From Bacteroides caecigallinarum (GTDB lineage Bacteria > Bacteroidota > Bacteroidia > Bacteroidales > Bacteroidaceae), in assembly GCF_021530995.1 (NCBI RefSeq), contig NZ_JADYTF010000009.1, forward strand, positions 1-53,126: DNA of 53,126 bases. The letters run 5' to 3'. The notes under the pieces are model-generated. The model saw nothing but the letters and a program-made list of their open reading frames with translations. It searched no databases and had not been told where the DNA came from. Both the position numbers and the translations under genes were made by a program. Within the stretch, counting starts at the first letter, position 1. Every line of letters starts with the position of its first letter. Below are positions 1-10,439 of this stretch, piece after piece.

Positions 1-2
1 CA

Positions 3-1427
3 AAGGATTTTCTACTGTTCGACAAGCATGGCGACATGCTCGACAACTTTTTCAAAAACTTCTTCCGGCAATGCAAGGAACCCAGCCGCTTCGGTTTCTA
101 CCGCATAGCGGCGGATCAGGTGGATTCACTTCTGGGAGTGATGAAGGACCTGCTGCAGCATCCCTATCAGAACAAGGACATCCTTGCCCCGCACAAGGTG
201 GACACATTCCCCTATCAGATGCAGGCGGAAGAAGAGAAAACGGAAAAGAAAGAGGAACAGGGTGAAACCCAAAAACAGGAAAACATGGAACAGAAACAGG
301 AAAAAACGCAGGAAAAGCCTCAGACCCGACAAGGCTACCAGCCCATTGACGAGAGTTCAATCAACTGGCAGGAACTGAAAGAGAAATGGGGCATCGACCG
401 TGAGGAGCTTGAAAAGTCCGGTGACCTGCAGAAGATGCTCAACTACGGCAAGTCGGATCTGGTGAAAGTGTCCCCAAAGTTCGGGGAGGAAACCTTTGAA
501 CTGGATGCCCGCCTGTCATTCAGGAAAAACGAGGACGGCAGCATCGGTCTTGTACCGCATTTCATCCGCAAGGAACAGAAACTTGACGAATACAAAGGAC
601 ACAAGTTCTCGGAATACGACAAAAGGAACCTGAAGGCTACCGGCAACATGGGGCGTGTGATTGACCTTGTGGACAAGGAAACCGGAGAGATTATCCCCTC
701 GTACATCAGCATTGACCGCAAGACGAACGAAATCACCGATGTCCCTGCCAGCAAGGTACGCATACCGGAAAGAATCGGAAAGACGGAAATCACCAAACAG
801 GAGCAGGAAATGCTCCGTGCGGGGCTGCCGGTAAAAGACAAGCTGGTGGAACGCAATGACGGAAGGAAGTTCGTAACGACCCTGCAGGTGAATGTGGAAC
901 AGCGCGGTGTCGAGTTCGTGCCGGGCACCGGAAAGTCCCCGCGTACCGTACAGAAACAGGACAACACGGAACTGCCGGAACTGGAACCGGACATGAACGA
1001 CGCTGAAAAGCAGGATGCGAAGCAGCAGAAAAGGAACACATGGACGAACGAGGACGGCAGCATCCGCGGCATCACCAAATGGTGCGGCAAGCCCCTGACG
1101 GAACAGCAGCAGGCGGACTACAAGGCAGGCAAGACCATCAGACTGGAGAACGTGACGGACAAGCAGGGGCAGCACGCCATCATGTATGTCAAGTTCAATC
1201 CGGAAAAGGGACGCCCATACCGCTACGATGAAAATCCGGACAATGCCCAGAAAGTCGCCCCGTCGAACGAAAGCCGGACACAGGTGGCCGTAAACAGCGA
1301 GGGCAAGACGAACGAAGCGACCAAGAATATCAAAGAGCCGCTGCAGCAGGGACAGTCAGCCCCGAAGGATGACGCACAGAAGCAGCAGCAGGAAAAGCCC
1401 AAGAAAAACAAAGGCATGAAAGTATAG
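3..1427 (+). CDS. DUF4099/DUF3945 protein (Orf3-like), 5' end outside window
   Basis: The frame is open from the left edge (in-frame codons K-D-F-L-L-F-D-K-H-G-D-M), so the real start is upstream; the ATG at 36 is internal. The first part resembles the DUF4099 module of Bacteroides conjugative elements. It is followed by a Lys/Glu/Gln-rich linker (about residues 65-105) and DUF3945-type repeats such as KSDLVKVSPKFG and KAGKTIRLENV. The C-terminus is Gln/Lys-rich and ends in a basic tail. In CTnDOT the gene before exc is orf3 of the xis2c-xis2d-orf3-exc excision operon, and this gene holds the same position, 54 bp before exc. The biochemical function is unknown. The family call is confident; equivalence to orf3 is inferred from synteny. 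Confidence 0.85.
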   Translation, partial: KDFLLFDKHGDMLDNFFKNFFRQCKEPSRFGFYRIAADQVDSLLGVMKDLLQHPYQNKDILAPHKVDTFPYQMQAEEEKTEKKEEQGETQKQENMEQKQEKTQEKPQTRQGYQPIDESSINWQELKEKWGIDREELEKSGDLQKMLNYGKSDLVKVSPKFGEETFELDARLSFRKNEDGSIGLVPHFIRKEQKLDEYKGHKFSEYDKRNLKATGNMGRVIDLVDKETGEIIPSYISIDRKTNEITDVPASKVRIPERIGKTEITKQEQEMLRAGLPVKDKLVERNDGRKFVTTLQVNVEQRGVEFVPGTGKSPRTVQKQDNTELPELEPDMNDAEKQDAKQQKRNTWTNEDGSIRGITKWCGKPLTEQQQADYKAGKTIRLENVTDKQGQHAIMYVKFNPEKGRPYRYDENPDNAQKVAPSNESRTQVAVNSEGKTNEATKNIKEPLQQGQSAPKDDAQKQQQEKPKKNKGMKV

Positions 1428-1434
1428 TCCCGCA

Positions 1435-1450
1435 CACCACTAAATCCAAA
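1435..1450 (+). promoter_or_regulatory. RteR-like sRNA target motif in the exc leader
   Basis: CACCACTAAATCCAAA lies 32 nt before the exc ATG. It is the exact complement of 16 nt of the small RNA encoded at about 3664-3744 (sRNA bases 3700-3715). The same motif recurs before traI and traN. That it is a pairing site is inference. Confidence 0.55.
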
Positions 1451-1481
1451 AACATAAAAAACAGAATCAAAACAAATCAGT

Positions 1482-3572
1482 ATGAAAACAATCATAGCAG
1501 AAAAGCCCAGTGTGGCACGTGAAATTGCCCGCATCGTGGGTGCCGGCAAGCGAGAGGAAGGTTATCTGACCGGAAACGGTTATAATGTGACATGGGCATT
1601 CGGACATCTTGTCCAGCCCGCCATGCCGGAAGAATACAACCTGCACGGCTTTGTACGCAGCAACCTGCCCATCATTCCCGAAACCTTCACGCTTGTTCCC
1701 CGACAGGTAAGGACGGAAAAAGGATACAAGGCGGACAGCAGCGTGGTCGCCCAGATAAAAATCATTACCAGACTGTTCAAGGACAGCGAGCAGATTATTG
1801 TGGCGACCGATGCCGGCCGCGAGGGTGAGCTGATATTCCGATACCTCTATCATTATATCGGCTGTACGGTCCCGTTCGTGCGTCTGTGGATAAGCAGCCT
1901 GACGGACAAGGCTATCCGTGAGGGACTGAAACATCTTGAAGACGGAAGCAAGTATGACAACCTTTACCATGCCGCCAAAGCCCGAAGTGAAGCCGACTGG
2001 CTGGTGGGGATAAACGGAACGCAGGCACTGTCCATCGCAGCCGGACGCGGAACCTACTCGGTGGGACGTGTCCAGACGCCGACACTGGCGATGATCTGTG
2101 AACGTTATTGGGAAAACCGCCGTTTCACCCCCGAAGCCTTCTGGCAGCTGCATATCTCGGCAAAGGTACAGGACAGTGACGGAGTTGTGAAAATGCCGTC
2201 GGTGGAGAAATGGAAGGACAAGGCAACCGCAACAGCCCTATATAATAATGTAAAGGAGAGCAACACGGCTACTGTCGTGAAAGTCGAACGAAAGGAGAAA
2301 ATCGAAGAAACACCGCTTCTGTATGACCTGACCACACTCCAGAAGGATGCGAACACGAAGTACGGGTTCACGGCAGAGCAAACACTCGACATCACGCAGA
2401 AACTTTATGAGAAGAAACTCGTCACCTATCCCCGAACCGGCAGCCGATACATCCCGGAAGATGTCTTTGCGGAAATACCAAAACTGCTGGCTTTCATCGG
2501 CAGGCTCTCACAATGGAGCGGCAAAATCCCGCAAAAGCCGGAGCCTACCCGAAGAAGCGTTGATGACAGCAAGGTAACAGACCATCACGCACTGCTGGTT
2601 ACGGGAGAAAAGCCCCTGTTCCTTTCCGAAGATGAAAGCAAGGTGTACCATCTGATAGCGGGACGCATGATAGAAGCCTTTTCGGAAAAATGCGTGAAGG
2701 ACGTGACAGCCGTCACGGTGGAATGTTCCGGCGTGGTGTTCTCAGCCAAAGGTCATGTAGTGAAACAGGCCGGATGGCGTGTCGTCTGCAAGGAAGAACA
2801 GGAAGAGACGATACTTCCGGACTGGAAAGAAGGGGAACTGCTGCACCTCAGCGGCTGTTCCATGACCGAAGGAAAGACCAAGCCCAAGCCTCTCCATACG
2901 GAAGCCACCCTGCTCTCGGCGATGGAAACGGCCGGCAGGGAAATCGAGGACGAGGAACTGCGTCAGGCACTGAAGGACTGCGGTATCGGAACTCCCGCCA
3001 CCCGTGCCTCCGTCATTGAAACGCTCTTTGCCCGCGAATATGTGACAAGGCAGAAGAAATGCCTTGTGCCCACAGAAAAAGGGCTTGCCCTCTATTCCAT
3101 TGTCAAGACCATGCGCATTGCCGACGTAGCCATGACCGGCGAATGGGAAAAGGAACTGGCGTGTATCGAACGCGGAGAGATGCCTGTCGGAAAGTTCCGC
3201 AAGGAGATTGAGGAATATGCGACGTCCATCACCTCCGAACTGCTGTCGTGCGAAAAGCTGTTCGGGAAAAAGGATTCAGGCTGCACGTGTCCCAAGTGCG
3301 GAACGGGCAGGATGCAGTTCTTCGGCAAGGTGGTACGATGCGACAACACGGAATGCGGCCTGCCCATATTCAGGCTGAAAGCCAACAGGATGCTTACCGA
3401 CGATGAAATCAGGGAACTGCTGACAAAGGGAAAGACGGGTGTCCTGAAGGGATTCAAGAACAAGCAGGGCAAGCGTTTCGATGCCGCCCTGGTCTTTGAT
3501 GCCGACTTCAACACCGGTTTTGTCTTTCCGGAAAGAAAGGACGGTGCGGCATCCGCAAAAAAGAGAAAGTGA
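1482..3572 (+). CDS. topB: DNA topoisomerase III (Exc), type IA
   Basis: A 696-residue type IA topoisomerase, which passes single strands through a transient 5'-phosphotyrosine break. It starts with the Toprim motif (MKTIIAEKPSVAREIA) and has a second Toprim acidic motif (ATDAGREGELIFRY, about residue 110). The active site is TYPRTGSRYI with Tyr316, and the C-terminus carries a four-Cys zinc ribbon (CPKCG...CDNTECG, about 605-625). The commoner D of YPRTDSRYL is G here, as I recall from element-borne TopB. In CTnDOT the homolog is Exc, encoded at the end of the excision operon. The order DUF3945 gene, exc, RteR-like RNA is preserved here. The leader carries a CACTAAATCC-type motif complementary to that RNA. 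Confidence 0.95.
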   Translation: MKTIIAEKPSVAREIARIVGAGKREEGYLTGNGYNVTWAFGHLVQPAMPEEYNLHGFVRSNLPIIPETFTLVPRQVRTEKGYKADSSVVAQIKIITRLFKDSEQIIVATDAGREGELIFRYLYHYIGCTVPFVRLWISSLTDKAIREGLKHLEDGSKYDNLYHAAKARSEADWLVGINGTQALSIAAGRGTYSVGRVQTPTLAMICERYWENRRFTPEAFWQLHISAKVQDSDGVVKMPSVEKWKDKATATALYNNVKESNTATVVKVERKEKIEETPLLYDLTTLQKDANTKYGFTAEQTLDITQKLYEKKLVTYPRTGSRYIPEDVFAEIPKLLAFIGRLSQWSGKIPQKPEPTRRSVDDSKVTDHHALLVTGEKPLFLSEDESKVYHLIAGRMIEAFSEKCVKDVTAVTVECSGVVFSAKGHVVKQAGWRVVCKEEQEETILPDWKEGELLHLSGCSMTEGKTKPKPLHTEATLLSAMETAGREIEDEELRQALKDCGIGTPATRASVIETLFAREYVTRQKKCLVPTEKGLALYSIVKTMRIADVAMTGEWEKELACIERGEMPVGKFRKEIEEYATSITSELLSCEKLFGKKDSGCTCPKCGTGRMQFFGKVVRCDNTECGLPIFRLKANRMLTDDEIRELLTKGKTGVLKGFKNKQGKRFDAALVFDADFNTGFVFPERKDGAASAKKRK

Positions 3573-3626
3573 GGAATGGGAAGTAAGGGATAATCCGCCT
3601 TTCGGATGAATTATCAGCGGAAATTA

Positions 3627-3658
3627 TTTCGTATTTCATCCGGATTGGACTACCTTTG
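3627..3658 (+). promoter_or_regulatory. Promoter of the RteR-like small RNA
   Basis: TACCTTTG at 3651-3658 is a perfect Bacteroides -7 box. A TTTC at 3627-3630 stands 20 bp upstream in the place of the -33 TTTG. Transcription should start near 3664. It lies about 55 bp after the exc stop. Confidence 0.65.
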
Positions 3659-3663
3659 CCACT

Positions 3664-3744
3664 GATTCAAGGTTCATAAATCATCATACTGATCAAGACT
3701 TTGGATTTAGTGGTGGCACTCGGAGGGATACCGGGTGCCTTTTT
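3664..3744 (+). ncRNA. rteR: RteR-like small antisense RNA
   Basis: A consensus promoter and a strong terminator bracket about 80 nt with no convincing ORF, directly downstream of exc. This is where CTnDOT encodes RteR, a small RNA that acts in trans to lower tra gene expression. Bases 3698-3714 read ACTTTGGATTTAGTGGT, which is the exact complement of the sequence just before the traN start and of closely related sequences before exc and traI. The segment lies immediately 5' of the terminator stem, a usual place for an sRNA seed. Identity with RteR is inferred from position and size. An open frame running through it (ATG-like start at 3701) is rejected as non-coding. Confidence 0.7.
3715..3744 (+). 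terminator. Intrinsic terminator of the RteR-like RNA
   Basis: Stem GGCACTCGG (3715-3723) pairs with CCGGGTGCC (3731-3739) with one G-U pair. The loop is 7 nt and a TTTTT tract follows. Confidence 0.85.
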
Positions 3745-3799
3745 CTTCCCCTTCCCCGTATATCCGGACATTTGTCAAATCACTAAATCCATTGTAAAA

Positions 3800-4246
3800 A
3801 TGAACAAGAAGAATCTTGAACAGACCGAACTTTCCTATTACGGTCTGTATCTGCTGAACTATCTCAAGGAAAACAAGTTTGAACAGGCTTCCGATGCCGC
3901 CTTCGTGAAGGCGCGTGCCGATGAAGCCGCAGAAGCCTATGAGCGTGCAAGGCTTGAGGGGTACACTCCCGACGGTGCGCAGGAGATTGCCATGTCCGCA
4001 CTCGTCCACGGCCTGCACTATTCCCGATACGCCATCCTGCGTGAAGTCGTGGAAAGCGAGTTTCATGAAGAGATTCCGGAAGACGCGCGTGAGGGCTTTG
4101 TAGAGAAACTGCTGCCGCTTGTGGGCAACGTATTCTCCATTTACGACCTGTCAGACGACCAGTTCGCCCTGTCGTCCGACTATGACCTGCTCTATACGGA
4201 GCTGACGGGAGCCGTCGTCCTTTACCTGAGGGAGTATGGCATTTAA
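3800..4246 (+). CDS. DUF1896 family protein
   Basis: A 148-residue acidic protein beginning [20 protein letters not shown]. It matches the DUF1896 family found next to the large helicase gene in many Bacteroidales conjugative elements; no function is known to me. I chose ATG 3800 because an upstream in-frame start at 3701 would put the start inside the sRNA and its terminator. The leader contains TCACTAAATCC (3780-3790), a partial match to the sRNA target motif. The 3' end overlaps the next gene by 11 bp, suggesting translational coupling. Confidence 0.85.
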   Translation: MNKKNLEQTELSYYGLYLLNYLKENKFEQASDAAFVKARADEAAEAYERARLEGYTPDGAQEIAMSALVHGLHYSRYAILREVVESEFHEEIPEDAREGFVEKLLPLVGNVFSIYDLSDDQFALSSDYDLLYTELTGAVVLYLREYGI

Positions 4247-7200
4247 CCGCAAGCAGAAACTGCGCGACAACATCGAGGCGATACGGACGGCATTCACACT
4301 GGAGAAGGAACAGCGCACGCCCACCGCGCGTGAACGTGTGCTGCTGGAAAGGTATTGCGGCTTCGGGGGACTGAAGTGCATACTGAATCCCGCCAGAGAA
4401 CTGACGGATGCCGTCCATTGGGCGAAATCTGACCTCGACCTGTTTGCCCCGACCATCGAACTGCACCGGCTGATCCGTGAGAACAGCCGGGATGAAAGGG
4501 AATACAAAAGTTATGTGGACTCGCTGAAATCATCGGTATTGACAGCCTTCTATACGCCGGCGGAGGTTACGGGTGCAATAACGGAAGCCCTGTATGACCG
4601 CAAGGTGCGTCCCGACCACGTACTGGAACCGTCCGCCGGGACGGGCGCTTTCGTGGATGCGGTGCTGCAATACCAGCCGCAGGCGGATGTGATGGCTTTC
4701 GAGAAGGACCTGCTGACGGGCAAGCTGCTGGGCTGCCTTTACCCGGAACAGAAAATCCGCACGATGGGTTTCGAGAAAATCGAAAAGCCGTTTCTGAACC
4801 ATTTTGACCTTGCCATCTCCAATATCCCTTTCGGGGATTTCGGAGTGTTCGATGCGGAGTTCAGCCGCAGCGCATCCTTTGGCAGACGTTCGGCACAGAA
4901 AGCCATCCATGACTATTTCTTCCTGAAAGGTCTGGATGCGGTGCGTGACGGCGGCATCGTGGCGTTCATCACCTCGCAGGGGGTATTGAACAGCTCGAAG
5001 GTATCCGTCAGGAACGAGATGTTCAGCAAGGCGAATCTGGTATCGGCAATCCGACTGCCCAACAACCTGTTTACCGACAATGCAGGCACGGAAGCCGGCA
5101 GCGACCTGATCATCCTGCAAAAAGACCTGCAAAAGAAAGAACTGACACAGGAAGAGAGGGTACTGACCATCATACAGACGGAACATAACGGCGGACTGAC
5201 GGAGAACGCCTATTTTGCCTACCACACGGAACGTATCGTACATACCGATGCGAAGAGGGGTACCGACCCGTACGGAAAGCCCGCCATGATATATACGCAC
5301 AGCGGAGGTGTGGAAGGTATCGCGACAGACCTGGGCAGGATGCTTGCGGAGGACTTGCGCAAACGTCTGGACATGGAACTTTATCATGGACGCAGGACAG
5401 CGGCGGAACAGACCGTACAATCCGCCATGAGCATCTCCATGCCGGAAACTGAAACAGTGAAGGCGGAAAGGGAGGTTCCCGAACCTGACCCCGTCCGGCA
5501 GCAACCGGAGAACAGGGATGCAGCGACAGAAGAAAAGGCACAACCGGTTACGGAAAGACAGGAGACCGGGACGCATGAGCCGGAACAGGCTCCAACCGTG
5601 CAGCTGACACTCTTTGACCTGTGGGAATATACTGAAGAGGAACGCAATCAGGCCCTTTCGGGCAAAAAGAAAAAGTCCGCAGCCAAGTCAAAGGAAAAGA
5701 ACGGCAAGAAGCAGGCACAGGTTACGCCGAAGGTTACGGATAAACCGGCGGCTGCATCTGCCGTTTCCCCGCAAACGGAGACTGAAGACGAAAAGGCGGA
5801 AGATGTGAAAGATGTGAAAGCGGAAGATGTGGAAGCCAAAGAAACGGCAGTCCAAGCCCATCCGGACGACATATATGCGGATATAGACTGGGAGGAAAAC
5901 CCGCCCATCAACGGTTTTTACGAAACCATGATGCACCTTACCCCCGAAGTGCGTATCCAGCTCAGGCATGAGGCGGAGAAACACAGACAGGAACTGCTTG
6001 CGAAGTCCGGCATGAAAGACACCCTCGACCCGGCGTTTGTGCCATCGTCGGATTCCCGGCCGGTGCAGCAGGCTGACATGACACACGGGTCAGAACAGGC
6101 ACCGGAAGATGAAAGCCCATTGCCGGAAGGTATGACCGCTACGGCTGAGAATCCGTCCGTACAATCCGGACAGACGGGAACGACTTCCGCTTCGCTGTTC
6201 CCGGAATATGATACGGAACCTGCCAAGGAGGAAACTGCCGACCTGACACCGCACCCGTACAGCGGGATGGTGGAAGCCTATCACCGTGACGGCTCAATGG
6301 TGGCGGAAGGGACCACCGTCGGGTATCTGAGGGACATCACCCCCTATGGAGCCACCTTCCACCCGCTTGACCTGAAAGGCTACCAGAAGGAAAAGGCCCT
6401 GCTGTATATATCCATCCGTGACGCCTATGAACGCCTGTACCGGAATGAGGCGGAAAACCGGACGGAGGACAGCCGTCAGCGTGAATACCTGAACGTGTCC
6501 TATGACGAGTTCGTGATGCGTTACGGCAACCTGAACGCCAGACAGAATGCAAAACTTCTGATGATGGATGCCTCCGGGCGTGACGTCCTTGCACTGGAAC
6601 GTGCCGAAGAGGGGAAATTCGTGAAGGCGGACATTTTCGAGCGTCCCGTTTCCTTTTCGGTGGAAACATACGTCAATGCCGGGTCGCCCGAAGAAGCCCT
6701 GTCCGCCTCGCTCAACAGATATGGCGGCATAGACCTCGACTTCATGCGTGCCATAACCGATAGTACGGAAGAGGAACTGCTCGGAGCCCTGCAGGAACGT
6801 ATCTATTACAACCCGCTGGTTTCGGGCTATGAGATAAAGGACCGATTCATTGCCGGAAACGTGATAGAGAAGGCGGAGCTTGTGGAAGAATGGATAAACG
6901 ACCATCCCGGACATGAGCGGCTTGCGGATGCGGAGCAGTCTCTTGAAGCCCTGAAAGCCGCCACGCCGCAGCGTATCGGTTTTGAGGAACTGGACTTCAA
7001 TTTCGGCGAGCGATGGATTCCGACAGGCATCTATGCCGCCTACATGAGCCATCTGTTTGACACGGAAGTGAAAATCTCCTATTCGCCGAGCCTTGACGAG
7101 TTTTCGGTGGCATGTGCCTACAAGAACATGAAAATATGGGAGGAGTTCTGTGTAAAGGGCTATTACCGGAACTATGACGGCATGAGTCTGCTGAAACACG

Positions 7201-9077
7201 CTCTGCACAACACCTGCCCCGACATGATGAAGAAGGTCGGCGAGGACGAAAACGGAAACGACATCAAGGCACGCGACAGCGAGGGCATCCAACTCGCCAA
7301 CGCAAAGATTGACGAAATCCGCAACGGCTTTACTGAGTGGCTGGAGGAACAGTCGCCACAGTTCAAGGAGCGTCTGACAACCATGTATAACCGGAAGTTC
7401 AACTGCTTCGTTCGACCGAAATATGACGGCTCGCACCAGACATTTCCCGACCTGAACATGAAGGGGCTGGAAAGCCGGGGTGTGAAAAGCATCTACCCAT
7501 CGCAGAAGGATTGTGTCTGGATGCTGAAACAGAACGGAGGCGGGATCTGTGACCATGAGGTTGGAACCGGCAAGACGCTGATAATGTGCATCGCAGCACA
7601 TGAAATGAAACGTCTCCGGCTTGCCCACAAACCGATGATTATCGGGCTGAAGGCGAATGTCTCCGAAATTGCGGCGACCTATCAGACAGCCTATCCGAAC
7701 GCACGTATCCTGTATGCCTCGGAAAAGGACTTTTCAGCCGCTAACCGCGTTCGGTTCTTCAACAACATCAAGAACAATGACTATGACTGCATCATCATGT
7801 CGCACGACCAGTTCGGAAAAATCCCGCAGTCGCCGGAACTGCAACAACGCATCCTGCAGGCAGAGCTGGATACGGTGGAGGAAAATCTGGAAGTGCTGCG
7901 CTCGCAGGGCAAGGACGTGTCGCGTGCGATGCTGAGAGGACTGGAGAAACGCAAGTTCAACCTGCAAGCCAAGCTGGACAAGGTAGAACACGCGATAAAG
8001 TCGAGGACGGACGATGTGGTGGACTTCAGGCAGATGGGCATCGACCATATTTTCATAGACGAGTCGCACCAGTTCAAGAACCTGACGTTCAACACAAGGC
8101 ATGACCGTGTGGCGGGTCTGGGAAACTCGGAAGGCAGCCAGAAGGCACTGAACCTGCTGTTTGCTATCCGCACCATTCAGGAGCGGACGGGAAAAGATCT
8201 GGGAGCGACGTTCCTGTCGGGCACGACCATCAGCAACTCGCTGACGGAGCTGTACCTGCTTTTCAAGTACCTGCGTCCGAAGGAGCTGGAAAGGCAGGAC
8301 ATCCGATGCTTTGACGCATGGGCGGCAATTTTCGCCAAAAAAACGACGGATTTCGAGTTCAATGTGACGAACAACATCGTGCAGAAGGAACGCTTCCGCT
8401 ACTTCATCAAGGTGCCGGAGCTGGCGGCGTTCTACAACGAGATAACGGACTACCGTACAGCGGAGGATGTGGGCGTGGACCGTCCGCACAAGAACGAGAT
8501 ACTGCACAACATACCTCCCACGCCCGACCAGGAATATTTCATCAAACAGCTGATGGAATTTGCCAAGACGGGCGATGCCACACTGCTCGGCAGATTGCCG
8601 TTGTCGGAAACGGAGGAAAAGGCGAAGATGCTCATCGCCACGGACTACGCAAGGAAGATGGCACTGGACATGCGCATGATAGACCCGGAATATGAAGACC
8701 ACCCGGACAACAAAGCGAGCCACTGCGCAAGGATGATAGCGGAGTACTACCGCAGGTATGAAGCACAGAAAGGAACGCAGTTCGTGTTTTCGGATCTGGG
8801 AACCTACCAGACGGGAGAAGGCTGGAACGTGTACAGCGAAATCAAGCGCAAATTAGTGGAGGACCACGGCATACCGGCACAGGAAATCCGGTTCATACAG
8901 GAGTGCAAGACGGAAAAGGCACGCAAGGCGGTGATTGCCGCCATGAATGAAGGTTCGGTACGTGTGCTGTTCGGCTCGACGAGTATGCTGGGTACGGGTG
9001 TGAACGCACAGAAACGATGTGTGGCCATCCATCATCTTGACACACCGTGGGTGCCCGTCCGACCTTGCACAGCGTGA
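4236..9077 (+). CDS. Large N6-adenine methylase-like / SF2 helicase protein, N-terminal part (frameshifted)
   Basis: A giant DNA-processing protein common to Bacteroidales conjugative elements. Near the N-terminus is a methyltransferase-like region with an AdoMet-binding motif (EPSAGTGAF, residues 131-139) and NIPFG (196-200) in place of the usual NPPY/F, so catalysis is uncertain. A long Glu/Lys/Ala-rich linker follows (about 390-700). The helicase part has Walker A HEVGTGKT (near residue 1110), a DESH box (near 1276), and SGTTISNS as motif III. The frame ends at 9077 just before motif VI, which continues in another frame (next entry). The break is at the GGG run 9049-9051. Joined, the protein would be about 1,965 residues. 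It is either a pseudogene, a sequencing error or, less likely, a programmed shift. Confidence 0.9.
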   Translation: MAFNRKQKLRDNIEAIRTAFTLEKEQRTPTARERVLLERYCGFGGLKCILNPARELTDAVHWAKSDLDLFAPTIELHRLIRENSRDEREYKSYVDSLKSSVLTAFYTPAEVTGAITEALYDRKVRPDHVLEPSAGTGAFVDAVLQYQPQADVMAFEKDLLTGKLLGCLYPEQKIRTMGFEKIEKPFLNHFDLAISNIPFGDFGVFDAEFSRSASFGRRSAQKAIHDYFFLKGLDAVRDGGIVAFITSQGVLNSSKVSVRNEMFSKANLVSAIRLPNNLFTDNAGTEAGSDLIILQKDLQKKELTQEERVLTIIQTEHNGGLTENAYFAYHTERIVHTDAKRGTDPYGKPAMIYTHSGGVEGIATDLGRMLAEDLRKRLDMELYHGRRTAAEQTVQSAMSISMPETETVKAEREVPEPDPVRQQPENRDAATEEKAQPVTERQETGTHEPEQAPTVQLTLFDLWEYTEEERNQALSGKKKKSAAKSKEKNGKKQAQVTPKVTDKPAAASAVSPQTETEDEKAEDVKDVKAEDVEAKETAVQAHPDDIYADIDWEENPPINGFYETMMHLTPEVRIQLRHEAEKHRQELLAKSGMKDTLDPAFVPSSDSRPVQQADMTHGSEQAPEDESPLPEGMTATAENPSVQSGQTGTTSASLFPEYDTEPAKEETADLTPHPYSGMVEAYHRDGSMVAEGTTVGYLRDITPYGATFHPLDLKGYQKEKALLYISIRDAYERLYRNEAENRTEDSRQREYLNVSYDEFVMRYGNLNARQNAKLLMMDASGRDVLALERAEEGKFVKADIFERPVSFSVETYVNAGSPEEALSASLNRYGGIDLDFMRAITDSTEEELLGALQERIYYNPLVSGYEIKDRFIAGNVIEKAELVEEWINDHPGHERLADAEQSLEALKAATPQRIGFEELDFNFGERWIPTGIYAAYMSHLFDTEVKISYSPSLDEFSVACAYKNMKIWEEFCVKGYYRNYDGMSLLKHALHNTCPDMMKKVGEDENGNDIKARDSEGIQLANAKIDEIRNGFTEWLEEQSPQFKERLTTMYNRKFNCFVRPKYDGSHQTFPDLNMKGLESRGVKSIYPSQKDCVWMLKQNGGGICDHEVGTGKTLIMCIAAHEMKRLRLAHKPMIIGLKANVSEIAATYQTAYPNARILYASEKDFSAANRVRFFNNIKNNDYDCIIMSHDQFGKIPQSPELQQRILQAELDTVEENLEVLRSQGKDVSRAMLRGLEKRKFNLQAKLDKVEHAIKSRTDDVVDFRQMGIDHIFIDESHQFKNLTFNTRHDRVAGLGNSEGSQKALNLLFAIRTIQERTGKDLGATFLSGTTISNSLTELYLLFKYLRPKELERQDIRCFDAWAAIFAKKTTDFEFNVTNNIVQKERFRYFIKVPELAAFYNEITDYRTAEDVGVDRPHKNEILHNIPPTPDQEYFIKQLMEFAKTGDATLLGRLPLSETEEKAKMLIATDYARKMALDMRMIDPEYEDHPDNKASHCARMIAEYYRRYEAQKGTQFVFSDLGTYQTGEGWNVYSEIKRKLVEDHGIPAQEIRFIQECKTEKARKAVIAAMNEGSVRVLFGSTSMLGTGVNAQKRCVAIHHLDTPWVPVRPCTA

Positions 9078-10137
9078 CGGGCGTGGCGTGCGTGCGGGAA
9101 ACGAGATCGCCAAGCATTTTGCCGGCAACAATGTGGATGTCATCATCTATGCGGTGGAAAAGTCGCTGGACTCGTACAAGTTCAACCTGCTGCACTGCAA
9201 GCAGACGTTCATCAGTCAGCTGAAGAGCGGTGCAATGGGCGCAAGAACCATAGACGAGGGAGCGATGGACGAGAAATCCGGCATGAATTTTTCGGAATAC
9301 ATGGCGATACTGTCGGGGAACACCGACCTGCTGGACAAGGCGAAGCTGGAGAAGAAGATAGCCTCGCTGGAGGGTGAACGCAAATCGTTCAACAAGGGCA
9401 GACGCGAAACCGAACGGAAACTTGAATCCAAAACCGCCACATTGTCCGACTCGATAGAGAAAGCCAGGGGTATGACGGAAGACTGGGAAAAGTTTACGGC
9501 AGCGGTACAGACCGACATGGACGGCAACCGCCTGAATCCGATACGGGTGGACGGACTGGAACAGACGGATGAAAAATCCATCGGCAAACGCCTGCAGGAG
9601 ATAGCGAAGAACGCCACGACCGGCGGACAGTACAAGCGTGTGGGCGAACTGTACGGCTTCCCCATCAAGGTGGTCAGCGAAAGGACGCTCAAAGAAGGTC
9701 TGGAGTTTATCGACAACCGCTTTGTCATAGAAGGCAATTACAAGTACACCTACAACAACGGGCATCTGGCAATGGCTGACACACATGCCGCCGCCACGAA
9801 TTTCCTGAACGCACTGGAAAGGATACCGGGCATCATCGACCAGTACAAGGAAAAGATCGCCACGCTGGAGCGTGAAATCCCGCAGTTGCAGGAGATAGCC
9901 GGGAAGACATGGAAGAAAGAGGACGAGCTGAAACAGCTTAAATCAGAACTCGCCGCACTGGACCGCAAGATACAGCTGGAGCTGGCTCCGCCCAGCGAGA
10001 GTGTCCCCGACGGAGAAAAGCCGTCCTTGCCGGAAGGAACCGAGGCAAAACCAGTGCCTATGGAGCCGCAGCTGCAATCTGGCTATGTAATGGGTGATTT
10101 GCAAAAGGAAAGCAAACCGAAAGGTTTGAAACTGTAA
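9019..10137 (+). CDS. C-terminal part of the methylase-helicase (after frameshift)
   Basis: This frame continues the preceding helicase. It carries [16 protein letters not shown], which includes SF2 motif VI (Q-R-x-G-R-x-x-R), then the family's C-terminal region with coiled-coil stretches (about 9340-9480 and 9840-9980) and a Pro/Glu-rich tail. Homologs that I remember read [16 protein letters not shown] without a break; here one base too many lies between the Trp codon (9048-9050) and the Pro codon. Any ATG near 9019 is unlikely to be a true start. The fragment alone lacks the ATPase core and would not be active. Confidence 0.85.
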   Translation: MWPSIILTHRGCPSDLAQRDGRGVRAGNEIAKHFAGNNVDVIIYAVEKSLDSYKFNLLHCKQTFISQLKSGAMGARTIDEGAMDEKSGMNFSEYMAILSGNTDLLDKAKLEKKIASLEGERKSFNKGRRETERKLESKTATLSDSIEKARGMTEDWEKFTAAVQTDMDGNRLNPIRVDGLEQTDEKSIGKRLQEIAKNATTGGQYKRVGELYGFPIKVVSERTLKEGLEFIDNRFVIEGNYKYTYNNGHLAMADTHAAATNFLNALERIPGIIDQYKEKIATLEREIPQLQEIAGKTWKKEDELKQLKSELAALDRKIQLELAPPSESVPDGEKPSLPEGTEAKPVPMEPQLQSGYVMGDLQKESKPKGLKL

Positions 10138-10140
10138 TTA

Positions 10141-10175
10141 AAAGACGGTTGTCATAAGGCAGCCGTCTTTTATTA
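10141..10175 (+). terminator. Intrinsic terminator after the helicase gene
   Basis: AAAGACGGTTG (10141-10151) pairs with CAGCCGTCTTT (10160-10170), 11 bp with one G-U pair. A T-rich tail follows. It separates the conserved element backbone from the LytTR cargo. Confidence 0.85.
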
Positions 10176-10351
10176 TGAGATTATTTGTTGCAATTGTAAA
10201 GAAATACATTCTTAAATGAATGAAAATTTCTTTCTTACCGTGTCTGTGTGATTTTGAAGTTCAAAAAATGGATGAAATCGCATCAAAATGTTTTGTAAAA
10301 CGTGGTAACGGACCTAAATCTTATTTGTCTAATATTAAAGGCAGCAATGCC

Positions 10352-10384
10352 GTTTACAAAGAATTTAAGTCGTTCATAAAACGG
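10352..10384 (+). promoter_or_regulatory. LytTR-type operator 1 (upstream of the LytTR gene)
   Basis: Two half-sites, GTTTACAAAG (10352) and GTTCATAAAACG (10372), start 20 bp apart with AATTT between them. The 33-bp element matches the one at 32169-32201 at 27 of 33 positions. It lies 55 bp before the LytTR ORF, consistent with autoregulation. Direct repeats about two helical turns apart are the known architecture for LytTR-domain proteins such as AgrA and ComE. The assignment is inference. Confidence 0.65.
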
Positions 10385-10439
10385 TTTTCTTCCATAATGA
10401 GAAAGGTAGTTATTTACCCCAATTATAAATGCTTAAGAT

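Noticed and set aside
3701-3799. 5' extension of the DUF1896 gene starting at 3701
   Set aside because: It would read through the sRNA, its terminator and a CACTAAATCC motif. The family-like N-terminus begins at 3800.
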